This document shows positions 25,184-34,643 of a stretch of DNA of 64,000 nt, piece after piece (the first letter of the stretch is position 1; every line of letters starts with the position of its first letter). Below the pieces are notes generated by a model. The model did no database searches. It saw only the letters and a list, made by a program, of their open reading frames with translations, and was not told the origin of the DNA. Position numbers and translations under genes: made by a program. This DNA comes from Juglans regia (taxonomy: Eukaryota; Streptophyta; Magnoliopsida; Fagales; Juglandaceae), in the NCBI RefSeq assembly GCF_001411555.2, contig NC_049909.1, forward strand, positions 22,058,623 to 22,122,622, written 5' to 3'.

Positions 25184-26452
25184 ATATCATAACAGAGACC
25201 ATATTTAACCCATGTGGTAGGGTTGTGCATTCTACGGATAGTCAAGCAGACCATAAATCACCATGTTACCAAAATGATTGCACTAAAAATAAAGACCACT
25301 ATTATATCTCATGGCAAGGCTAGATGTCACTATTATATCACATGTCAGAGCTAGAAGTTACTATTATATCCCGTGACAGAGCTAAAAGTCACTATTATAT
25401 CCCATGACAAGGTCATAAGTCACTATTAAATTCGTGACAGCGCCAAAGGTCATTATTATATCTCGTGACAATGTCATATATCAGAGCAACATAGAATCAG
25501 AATCACTATATCAGAACAAGAATCATAGTAAAAAAAAAATTAGAAAGTTATGCTAAAGGTTTTTCAGATGCCACATCATATCAAAACAGAGTACTGAAAT
25601 AAATTCAGATCATTTCACATATTCAAAAACAAATTCATAACATTTTCGCATCACATGCACAAATTTTCATAAATTTTATATTCTCGTCAGAAAACAAATT
25701 TGAAGTTGTTTTCAGATTTCTTTTCAAAACAAACATGCATATTTTCAAAATCAATCTCATTTCATTTCTTTTATGCAAAGTCTGATTTATTCTGAGTTTA
25801 TTGCTTCTAATTGACTGATCATTAATTAGATGACTTTGATCTTATAATTTGCTATCAAAAGTGGGAGTTATAAGATAGAATTTGGATATTTCAGTATAAG
25901 TAAATATAGAGATTGAAAGACTTATATGAATCTATGTAGTCTCAAAATCATTGATCTTAATGCTTCTTTACTTTATTAATTTGCATACTCTTTTGTAAAT
26001 AACGAACAAGAATATTTCCAAATGACTATCGAAAGAGGCCTTTGGATTACTTTAGAGAATTTGCAAACAAACAGAGATAATTAATTTCAATTAGTTAGAT
26101 GAAAAAAGTATAGTGAGGAATTAGGTGAAATTGATTTCTTAGAAGTTCTTTTTTCTCATTGATTCAATCATTAAACAACTTTCCTTTACTTTAAATATTT
26201 TATTTGAATTGATTTTATTTCAAATTGCAATTATAAAAATTTTAGTGACTTTCATAAATAAAGTCGATGTTAGTTTAACTTCAGTACTTGTCAAAGTGAG
26301 ATACCAATCTTTGATGACGATACTCTTCTCATCACTTTACTAAAAAACTATGATATTGTGCATTTACAATTTTACACTGATGAATTCTCTAGCTGGCCTC
26401 CCATTACAAGTACACCCAACGAAAAGCTTATTATAATAGTTATACATATGAT
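25184..26452. repeat. Unclassified repetitive sequence, right part
   Basis: Continues the sequence broken by the MULE-like insertion. It includes a 31-bp minisatellite (25293-25480), then AT-rich DNA with no credible gene up to duplicated block A'. Confidence 0.4.
25293..25480. repeat. 31-bp minisatellite, about six units
   Basis: Units start near 25293, 25326, 25357, 25388, 25419 and 25449 with consensus GTCACTATTATATCYCRTGA followed by CAGRGCTARAA. Adjacent units differ at several bases. Confidence 0.85.
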
Positions 26453-26531
26453 ATATATGACTTGCATGTGAAAATCATCATCATGCTCGTGGAAAATCAT
26501 CATGATCATCTATGTGTAGCAAATTCCCTTT
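26453..26531. repeat. Duplicated block A', left piece
   Basis: Matches 4699-4777 almost exactly; the block resumes at 31656 after the Copia insertion. Confidence 0.85.
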
Positions 26532-26923
26532 TGATAAGAAACAGCAATGCTTTGTGAATGCAAATCATTTGTTGAAATGCCTCAATGAACAATTACTATT
26601 TCTGAGTTGATTACAGAGTACCGTTTTCCCTTTCAATAGCACATAGTGCTTGAATACTATTTATAGACAAGTCAGAACCAAGATACATAATATTTCTAGA
26701 AGATTCGTTGGTTGCATTTCTGGAATTGCCTCACACGTCTTTTGCCTTTTCTGTTGTGAGATGATTCGGTTTTGACGTACTGGGCATGAGTGAAGGCTGT
26801 GAGCCTTTATGCATGTGTGCAGAGGATTCTTCTTCACACTGAGCATTCTGTTTTGACACGCTGGCAGTGAGTAAAGGCTGGGAGCCTTTGTGCAAGGATA
26901 CTGAGAAATCAGCTGCGCTAACA
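26532..26923 (-). repeat. 3' LTR of the young Copia element
   Basis: 392 bp. It includes the final codons and stop of the gag-pol frame (stop at 26731-26733), so the coding sequence runs into the LTR. Confidence 0.95.
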
Positions 26924-29900
26924 TCCCCCCGCGAGACAAGCGGCACCTCCATGATGGTGAGGCTTGATCGTAAAAGAGAGAAACGAATAGAGGAGAGCGG
27001 CTTTGTAAGAATATCTGCAATTTGATCTTTGCTTTGGAGAAATTTAACAGCAAGAGATTTGGCAGCAACACGATCACGAACAAAGTGATAATCCAAATCA
27101 ACATGTTTAATGCGTGAGTGCATAACAGGATTGACCGAGAGATAAGTAGCACCAAGATTATCACAAAATAAAGTAGGAATATCAGTAATAACAATTCCTA
27201 ATTCAGTTAATAAAGATTGTAACCAAAGTATTTCACAAGTCGTATTTGCTACCGACTTGTATTCGGCCTCAGTTGAGGACCTTGCAACAGTGGGTTGTTT
27301 CTTTGAACCCCAAGAAATTAAATGTGAGCCAAAAAAGATGCAAAAACCTCCGGTAGATTTACGATCATCCGGACAACCAGCCCAATCTGCATCAGAAAAG
27401 GCAGTGATTTTAAAGGATGAAGTGGGAGAGAGGTATAGACCAAAGGAAGAGGTTAAACGAAGGTAACGAAGAATGCGTTTAACAGCTTGCCAATGAGTGA
27501 GACGAGGATTATGCATGTATTGACAGACTCTGTTAACAGCAAAGGAGATGTCAAGTCTAGTAAAAGACAGGTATTGAAGGCTTCCAACAACACTTCTATA
27601 AAGTTGTGGATCCTCAAAGGAGGGTCCATCAACAGCATTAAGACGAGTGGAGGAAGCCATTGGAGTGTTCATTGTTTTTGATTGATGCATATTTGTGCGG
27701 TGAAGAAGATTAGAAATATAACGCTGCTGGGAAAGAAACAAACCAGAGGAATTTCGAGAAACTTGAATACCCAAAAAATAATGTAGAATACCAAGATCTT
27801 TAACCGGAAATGAGTGACGTAAAGCAAGAATAAAGTCAGTGATTAAAGATGTATGTGAAGCTGTAACCACAATATCATCAACATAAACTAAGACATAAAT
27901 GGAAATCATTGAATTAGACAGAATAAATAGAGAGGAATCAGACGCAGACGCATGAAAACCTAAATCTAGCAGACGCGAACTCAGCTTAGCAAACCAAGCC
28001 CTCGGGGCTTGTTTCAAACCATAGATTGATTTTTGGAGCTTACAAATAAAATGAGGATAGTCAGGATTTACAAACCCAGTTGGCTGATGCATGAAGACAT
28101 CCTCCTCCAGATCCCCATGTAGAAACTCGTTCTGCACATCCAATTGGTGAAGAGGCCATTTCCAAGTCACTGCAAGAGAAAGAATTAAACGAATGGTGAC
28201 TGGCTTAACAACAGGACTAAAGGTTTCGGAATAGTCAAAACCGACTTGCTGGTGGAACCCTTTCGCAACAAGCCGAGCTTTTCGTCGTTCGAGGGTTCCA
28301 TCAGCATGTCTTTTGGTTTTAAGAACCCATTTAGAACCCAGAATATTGAGGTTGGAAGAGGGAGGAACTAAATCCCAGGTGTGATTCCGTAAAAGGGCTT
28401 CGAATTCGGTATTCATGGCATCACGCCAAGCCGGATATTGTGAAGCCACTGTATAGGAGGTTGGCTCCTCAGGAATGGTGGTGGATTCGGTTATGGAGGC
28501 AGAAGGTTTGGGAAAAGGCCAAGAGAGAGTGCCATCTGTGCGTTGAAGGGGTCGAGAGTTATGGGTCTTTGATCGGGTCAACATGGGATGAGAGATTGTA
28601 GGATCTTGTGAAATGGAGGTGTGAGGAATTTGTGAAGGTAGCGCAGGAGTGGATGAAGTATTAGGTGAGTGTGGCGCAGGCGATAGGGGAATATGTGATG
28701 AGTTCGGCGCAGAAGGGAGGCTAGGGTTTGGGGAGGAAGACACACGAGAGTAAGTATTATTGAATCGGGTTGGAGAGGATGGGCTGAGATGGGCCGAATG
28801 AGGGGAAGAGTGCTGGACCGAAGGAGAGATAGGTAATGGGCTACTATGTGGACCGATAGGGGAGGAAGGAATATGAGGAGATGGAGCGTTGGTGGGATCG
28901 GGAGATATGGGTTGAGATGCAGATCCAAAAAGGGAGATGGGCGTGTAAGTGGATGGAGATGAAAAGTTGGAATTATTTGGAGATGAAGTGGTGACCGAGA
29001 AAGGGAAGAAATTTTCATTAAACCGAACGTCTCTTGAGACATAAATTCTACCCGTAGGAATGTGTAAACAATTGTAGCCTTTGTGATTTAAACTATATCC
29101 AATAAAAACACAAAGTTGAGAACGCATGTCCATTTTATGACGATTGAAGGGACGAAGATTAGGCCAACACGCACACCCAAAAATACGCAAAAATTTGTAA
29201 TCAGGTTGTTGATTGAATAAAGTTTGAAAAGGAGAAATATTTTTTAAAATTGGAGTAGGCATTCTATTTATTAGATAAGTGGCCGTTTGAAAAGCCTCAG
29301 CCCAAAATTTGGAAGGAGCCGAAGATTGGGCTAGAAGAGAGAGCCCGGTTTCTACTATATGACGATGTCGTCTCTCAACACTCCCATTATGAGCGTGAGA
29401 ATAAGGACAGGTAACACAATGAGAAATACCATAATTAAGAAGAAGAGAAGAAAAGGGGCGAAATTCTCCACTCCAATCCGTTTGTACAACAATAATGTTT
29501 TTAGAGAAAGTATTTTGTACAAATTTAATAAAGGCTAAGAAAAGAGTAGAAACTTCAGATTTAGAATGTAAAGGAAAACACCAAATATATTTAGTAAAGT
29601 CATCAACAATGGAAAAATAAAATTTGAAACCACTAGAGGATAGCACAGGAGCTGGTCCCCAAACATCTAAAAATAAAAGTTGAAAAGCATGAGATGATCT
29701 AGAGAGAGAGAGAGGGTGAGGAAGAGTGTGAGATTTTGCTTGAAGACAAGCATTACAAAGAGAAACAGTAGACATAGAGGTGACGGGTAGATGATGCTGA
29801 CGAATAGTAAAAGATGTGACATGGGAAGAAGGATGGCCTAAGCGGGAATGCCAAACTTGAGGAGTAGTTCTTTCACCAATGAGAGCTTGATGCTGAGTGT

Positions 29901-31212
29901 TGCTAGTGGACCCAGAAATGGACTCTTCATGTGATGGAAGCACATACAAGCCATTCTTAACGGAGCCCTGAAGAAGTACTTCCCGGGAATGCAAATCCTT
30001 CACAAAGAAACCAGAAGAATTAAATTCAAAGAAAACTGAGTTATCAAGACAAAATTGTCTAACAGATAATAAATTCTTAGAAATAGAAGGAACATGAATT
30101 AAATGACGAAGAAGAAATTTGCCAGTAGGTGTGGGAAGAAGGCCAGTGCCAGTATTTTGTATGGGTAGAGAAGATCCATCACCAATAGAGACTTGATCGG
30201 GTCTAGTGTAAGGTGTTGACTCTAAATTTAAGTTAGAGAAATCTGACGTAAAATGGTTCGTAGCAGCGGAGTCGGGAAACCATAAATTGGACGGATTTGA
30301 AGAGTTGGGAATGGAGGTGTAGTGAGCTGTAAGAGACGGGGGTGGGGATGGTTGATAATTGTGGGTAAAGCGATGATAACATTGAAACGCAGAGTGACCA
30401 ACTCGATTACAGATTTGACAAGTGGGTTTTGTGGAAGATTGAGAGGAAAAGAAATTGGGAGGACCAGAGGAGGAATTACGGGCACCTCCTCGACCACGGC
30501 CACGACCACGGCCACGAGTTTGATGAAAGGAATTTGAAGCTGGACGAAAATTGGTAGAGTTGGCCGAGAACGACGCAGCAGATAGAGTAGTTTGGGTTTG
30601 ATGCGTGAGACGAGATTCATGATTTAGCAGATAACTATAGACTTGAGAGGAGGATAATGGTTCGGGTCGAGTGGTGATAGAAGAAACGACAGATTCATAG
30701 TCAGAGCTTAAACCAGTTAAAAGATAAATGATGAATTCGTGCGAAGAGAGGGGATGACCAGCAGAGGAGAGTGAAGAGGCTAACGACTTGGCTTTGTGAA
30801 AATAGGTAGAAACCGAATCGGAACCTTTCTTTAATGTGGCCAATTGGTATCTTGTTTGCATTAAGTGAGCGGTGGACTGAGCAGAATAGAGGTTATTAAG
30901 AGTAGTCCAAATTTCATGAGAGGTTGGACAATCAACAATTTGAGAGAGAATGTTATCGGTGAGAGAAGAGTAAAGAGAAGAAATGATCATCTGATCTTGT
31001 AGAAGCCAAGAGGTATGAGCTGGGTTGGGTTTGTCATCAATGGTGGGAGGGGGAGGAGGAAAAGAACCATCTACGTAGCCGAAGAGTTGATGGCTTTTGA
31101 GGAAAGCAAGAAGTTGAGCTTTCCAAAGAGGGAAGTTATCGTGAGAGAGTTTGACTGTGAGGAGATGAGCAGCAGTATTAGTGAGGGACGGAGTTGGAGG
31201 TGGGGGAGCCAT
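26731..31212 (-). CDS. Ty1/copia Gag-Pol polyprotein, intact
   Basis: A single open frame of 1493 codons from ATG 31210-31212 (MAPPPPTPSLTN; chosen over an upstream in-frame ATG inside the LTR). Order: Gag with UBN2-type region; zinc knuckle CQICNRVGHSAFQC at about 265-278; protease DSAATNH at about 314 (variant of DSGAT); GAG-pre-integrase LWHSRLGHPS; integrase acidic residues at about D516 (LDVWGP), D579 (TDWSGEF) and E613 (GSVERR); proline/serine-rich linker; reverse transcriptase with LDVQNEFLHG and YVDD at about 1110; RNase H (SDADWAG, SSTEAEY, CDNLGA). Domain order INT-RT-RH is that of Ty1/copia, probably the Ale/Retrofit group. No stop or frameshift. The last 60 or so codons lie in the LTR and encode a repeated HKGSQP motif. 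Confidence 0.95.
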   Translation of the reverse strand: MAPPPPTPSLTNTAAHLLTVKLSHDNFPLWKAQLLAFLKSHQLFGYVDGSFPPPPPTIDDKPNPAHTSWLLQDQMIISSLYSSLTDNILSQIVDCPTSHEIWTTLNNLYSAQSTAHLMQTRYQLATLKKGSDSVSTYFHKAKSLASSLSSAGHPLSSHEFIIYLLTGLSSDYESVVSSITTRPEPLSSSQVYSYLLNHESRLTHQTQTTLSAASFSANSTNFRPASNSFHQTRGRGRGRGRGGARNSSSGPPNFFSSQSSTKPTCQICNRVGHSAFQCYHRFTHNYQPSPPPSLTAHYTSIPNSSNPSNLWFPDSAATNHFTSDFSNLNLESTPYTRPDQVSIGDGSSLPIQNTGTGLLPTPTGKFLLRHLIHVPSISKNLLSVRQFCLDNSVFFEFNSSGFFVKDLHSREVLLQGSVKNGLYVLPSHEESISGSTSNTQHQALIGERTTPQVWHSRLGHPSSHVTSFTIRQHHLPVTSMSTVSLCNACLQAKSHTLPHPLSLSRSSHAFQLLFLDVWGPAPVLSSSGFKFYFSIVDDFTKYIWCFPLHSKSEVSTLFLAFIKFVQNTFSKNIIVVQTDWSGEFRPFSSLLLNYGISHCVTCPYSHAHNGSVERRHRHIVETGLSLLAQSSAPSKFWAEAFQTATYLINRMPTPILKNISPFQTLFNQQPDYKFLRIFGCACWPNLRPFNRHKMDMRSQLCVFIGYSLNHKGYNCLHIPTGRIYVSRDVRFNENFFPFSVTTSSPNNSNFSSPSTYTPISLFGSASQPISPDPTNAPSPHIPSSPIGPHSSPLPISPSVQHSSPHSAHLSPSSPTRFNNTYSRVSSSPNPSLPSAPNSSHIPLSPAPHSPNTSSTPALPSQIPHTSISQDPTISHPMLTRSKTHNSRPLQRTDGTLSWPFPKPSASITESTTIPEEPTSYTVASQYPAWRDAMNTEFEALLRNHTWDLVPPSSNLNILGSKWVLKTKRHADGTLERRKARLVAKGFHQQVGFDYSETFSPVVKPVTIRLILSLAVTWKWPLHQLDVQNEFLHGDLEEDVFMHQPTGFVNPDYPHFICKLQKSIYGLKQAPRAWFAKLSSRLLDLGFHASASDSSLFILSNSMISIYVLVYVDDIVVTASHTSLITDFILALRHSFPVKDLGILHYFLGIQVSRNSSGLFLSQQRYISNLLHRTNMHQSKTMNTPMASSTRLNAVDGPSFEDPQLYRSVVGSLQYLSFTRLDISFAVNRVCQYMHNPRLTHWQAVKRILRYLRLTSSFGLYLSPTSSFKITAFSDADWAGCPDDRKSTGGFCIFFGSHLISWGSKKQPTVARSSTEAEYKSVANTTCEILWLQSLLTELGIVITDIPTLFCDNLGATYLSVNPVMHSRIKHVDLDYHFVRDRVAAKSLAVKFLQSKDQIADILTKPLSSIRFSLLRSSLTIMEVPLVSRGDVSAADFSVSLHKGSQPLLTASVSKQNAQCEEESSAHMHKGSQPSLMPSTSKPNHLTTEKAKDV

Positions 31213-31258
31213 GGAGGGATCGTAAATGGACAGAGGTCCTAGACGGCTCTGGATACCA

Positions 31259-31650
31259 TGATAAGAAACAGCAATGCTTTGTGAATGCAAATCATTTGTT
31301 GAAATGCCTCAATGAACAATTACTATTTCTGAGTTGATTACAGAGTACCGTTTTCCCTTACAATAGCACATAGTGCTTGAATACTATTTATAGACAAGTC
31401 AGAACCAAGATACAGAATATTTCTAGAAGATTCGTTGGTTGCATTTCTGGAATTGCCTCACACGTCTTTTGCCTTTTCTGTTGTGAGATGATTCGGTTTT
31501 GACGTACTGGGCATGAGTGAAGGCTGTGAGCCTTTATGCATGTGTGCAGAGGATTCTTCTTCACACTGAGCATTCTGTTTTGACACGCTGGCAGTGAGTA
31601 AAGGCTGGGAGCCTTTGTGCAAGGATACTGAGAAATCAGCTGCGCTAACA
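31259..31650 (-). repeat. 5' LTR of the young Copia element
   Basis: 392 bp, differing from the other LTR at two sites that I can find (CCCTTT/CCCTTA and ATACAT/ATACAG). It should hold the element's promoter. Confidence 0.95.
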
Positions 31651-31655
31651 CCTTT

Positions 31656-32090
31656 TAACTTAACAGTACTGAGTTTCTTTAGATGCTTGTGGGGAAGAGA
31701 TGGAATAGAAAGATGCCTAATTTTTTGTTGAAAGTATAGGACATTAACAGATGTACTTAGCCAAACATATTATGGCCCTTTTTTACTATAGATAATAATT
31801 TATATAAGGAAAATAGCTCTATGCATGGAAATGATGGACTCAATGATGACGGAACTGCATGAAATGATCATATATATCAATCCCATGCAAGATATTTAAA
31901 TTATATTTGTATGTAAATTAAATTAAATGCATTTCTGTAAATTTACTATAAGAAAATTGTTTATTTGTGACAAATTATTTCCTACAAAAATAATTATTTC
32001 TTATTAAAATGAGTTTATTTTTTACACAAATAATCATTCTTATCACAAATAATTATTTATAAATATTTATTTTTCTTGTAATGACTATAT
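31656..32090. repeat. Duplicated block A', right piece
   Basis: Continues the match to 4778-5117 (AACTTAACA, AGATGCTTGTGG, TGTACTTAGCCAAACA, ATCATATATATCAA). It ends in AT-rich sequence with a CACTA-like terminus (TTCTTGTAATG) near 32074-32084. Confidence 0.75.
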
Positions 32091-32408
32091 TAGAATAATG
32101 CTTAGTCCACCGATCATTTTTTTAATTTTTTTTAATATTGTTTTTACTTCATCATTAAGAAAATATTTTTTAATAATGTTGTAAATGTTTTTTTAAATTT
32201 TGAAGGGTATAAAAAAAAATGTATAAAAAAAAAAAAAATCCATTTGACCTTGTCGGTAGCACCCATGGGTGGAATCCACCTATGGATGTAGCACCACTCA
32301 TACTATTAACGTTGAAATTTATTTATCAGTTTAAATGTTTTACACGTGAATCTTATTAAATTTACACACTCATATCTTTTTATGTAATATAGTTTACTCT
32401 TTTGCATC
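32091..32408. other. AT-rich spacer, no gene seen
   Basis: Homopolymer-rich, MITE-like sequence (AGCACCCATGGGTGGAATCC near 32258). It occupies the place where the terpene synthase would be expected if this flank were a full copy of the neighbourhood. Confidence 0.4.
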
Positions 32409-32890
32409 TCTTATGATCTTTGGCATGCTTATCAAAGATATGAAATCCCAATAATTTCGACCTCTAATTGTTTCCCACATTTGATCTGATGCATTTCTAG
32501 TTGTTTGGATCTAAAGTTTCCAGTACAGATCAAGCATGAATTATTATTTGACAAAAGGTGGGCCTATCCTTTTGAGGTGATAGGGAAACTTATCAATGTC
32601 TGATTAGTGTGTAAAAGGTATTAAGATTGGAAAATTCATGTGATGGATTCCAGTATTAAATTTGTACCAACTTGAGCCTCACTTTTGTAGCCACAAAGAC
32701 AGCTTGATCAGAATTTGCTCCATATGAATTGGTTTTTATTTTGAACCTATTCTTTAAAAAAAAAAAAAAAAACCAATTAGTATCCGAATGGCATACCGTA
32801 TATACTGCTTACGTGATAAGATTTAATTTGTAAGATTTAAATTTTTACTGCCAATCAAAGCATGCTATTGTACTAATAGAATGAAAGATG
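32409..32890. repeat. Third, partial copy of the 2.4-kb block
   Basis: Matches about 17010-17465 and 19387-19845: TCTTTGGCATGCTTA, CTAGTTGTTTGGATCT, GGTGGGCCTATCCTTTTGAG, AATTCATGTGATGGATTCCA. It is more diverged than the two tandem copies and lacks the upstream MITE. Confidence 0.85.
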
Positions 32891-34236
32891 TATCCTAAGT
32901 AATATATACAGAGAGTCATTGTGAAGTGAACAGATTGAGATCATTATTAATGGTAATTGCAAATTGGGGCCTCTAGTCCTACCATGCAAGCTCGAATCCA
33001 GCTGAAATGATCCAATTCCCACTCAATTTGGACCCCAGCCGATTCATTCCCCCGAATGGGACAAAAGTCACAGAACACCTCAAGCGGCCAAGCCCAAAGG
33101 AAACACCTCCTTATCATGCGGTTTGATTTTTGGACTGTTATTTTTCACTTTAGAGTTTTTCTTTAGGTTTATGGGACTTCTTTATTCTTTTCCGTTAAAA
33201 ATATATCAAAATGTTTTTTGGAAGTTTTAAAATCATTTTAAAATAACTACTCAGTTAATTAATCTAATAATAAAAAAATGAGAATGACGAAAAAAAGAGC
33301 TAAGGTATAAATAAAAGAGAAATGCTTTCGCATTAAAGAATTTCACAAAAATAAATTTACAAGTTAGCGTGACTTGATATGGTATGTCAGATTGTAAAGT
33401 TATTTTTATTATGAGTAATTATATTAATTTATAAATTTATTTTTATAAAAAAAAAATTATAACTGCAATACTTGTCAAGAAGAGAACCTACTGCATAAAC
33501 CCAACAAACTTATGAACCTAGAAAATAAATAAAATGTTTAAAAACTTAGGAAAAAATGGCTGTTCCCCACTGAGAAGCGGAAAGAAGTGCAATTCCCATC
33601 TCCCACAGGCCACAGTATCGACTAATCTGTTTTAAATTTAAAGTAGTTTTATTTGGCAAAATAATATTTTAAAAAATAAATTAAAAATTAAGAAAAAAAG
33701 AAATGAAATGAAATGATAACAAAAAAAATTCACAAATTTTTTTATGAAAAATTATACTTATCATAACCTGCACCACATATTAATATGTAATTTATTATTT
33801 TTATTTTTCTATTTAAAAATATATATCGATGTGTAAATATATATATTTAAATAAAACGATAAAAATAACTAATTACGTGTGTTGCGTTGATATGATAAGT
33901 AACTTAATATATGCTCCATAGGGCATGGAGTATACAAGTAAATTGGCCTTTGGAAAATTGGATCTCACAGAGAAAGAGAGAGTTCATGAGAGTCGGTCTA
34001 GGAAGGAAACTAGGAGTGGAGCGAGGATTTGGGCGATAAATGGGAGAGAATCATATGCATAGGGCTTTAGATTTGCATGGTTTGAATATTGAAAAAATAT
34101 AGGCTTTTTTTTCTTTGTTCTTGTTGACATATATCTATATCTGATGATTTTGATCTGTCTCTCAGACAAACAACTGGGTCTGAGAAAAATCAGAAACCTC
34201 TAATACATATAAAGTTACTTCTCTCTGTACACTCTG

Positions 34237-34267
<31 letters not shown>

Positions 34268-34643
34268 CCTCTTCAGTCTTTGCTGAAAACTTGGCTACGC
34301 TTTTGGGATTGTTCCTCAAATTCGTTAACCCGCGAGATTTTGGGTAACTTTTTCCTGCCTCGATTCTTCAATTTTCATACAAGATTTACTTCCAATTCTT
34401 GATTTCAAAACAATGACTTTGTGAAGGTTAGGATTTGGTTCTCTCTTTTTAAAATCTTTGTATTTGCTTCAAATTTTCTTGAAACGATAATGGAAGAGAG
34501 AGACAATGGCTCAAAAAGACTGAAACAGAAGTAAAGCAATACAAGCATGAAAAACAAAAACTTTGGTCGTTCTCTGTATCTTTGCATCTGGGTTTGTTTC
34601 AAAAATTTTGAGATTTTATAAACTTAGATGGAAAAGAACAATA
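32891..34643. other. Intergenic region and 5' leader of the SPEAR gene
   Basis: About 33310-33470 resembles a short AT-rich MITE (a related sequence lies near 62210-62390). A (CT)n tract is at 34236-34263, typical of plant leaders. No gene recognised. Confidence 0.45.
34236..34263. repeat. (CT)n microsatellite in the SPEAR leader region
   Basis: Fourteen uninterrupted CT units about 380 bp before the start codon; may be transcribed as 5'UTR. Confidence 0.85.

Larger units (their letters stand above)
26532..31650 (-). mobile_element. Young, apparently intact Ty1/copia LTR retrotransposon (5.1 kb)
   Basis: LTRs at 26532-26923 and 31259-31650, both 392 bp, starting TGATAAG and ending CTAACA. 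I count two differences between them. Target duplication CCTTT at 26527-26531 and 31651-31655. In element orientation the primer-binding site TGGTATCCAGAG (31247-31258) abuts the 5' LTR, and the polypurine tract CGGGGGGA (26924-26931) abuts the 3' LTR. The matching copy at 4765-4785 shows the unoccupied target. Confidence 0.96.

Noticed and set aside
25293..25480. CRISPR-like repeat array
   Set aside because: Units are contiguous and diverged with no unique spacers, in a plant nuclear context; it is a minisatellite.
27257..31242. Plus-strand and out-of-frame ORFs inside the young Copia element
   Set aside because: Shadows of the gag-pol frame.
34563..34643. Earlier start for the SPEAR gene
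   Set aside because: The upstream extension is in frame but has no ATG and unconserved leader-like sequence; ATG 34644 fits the family.
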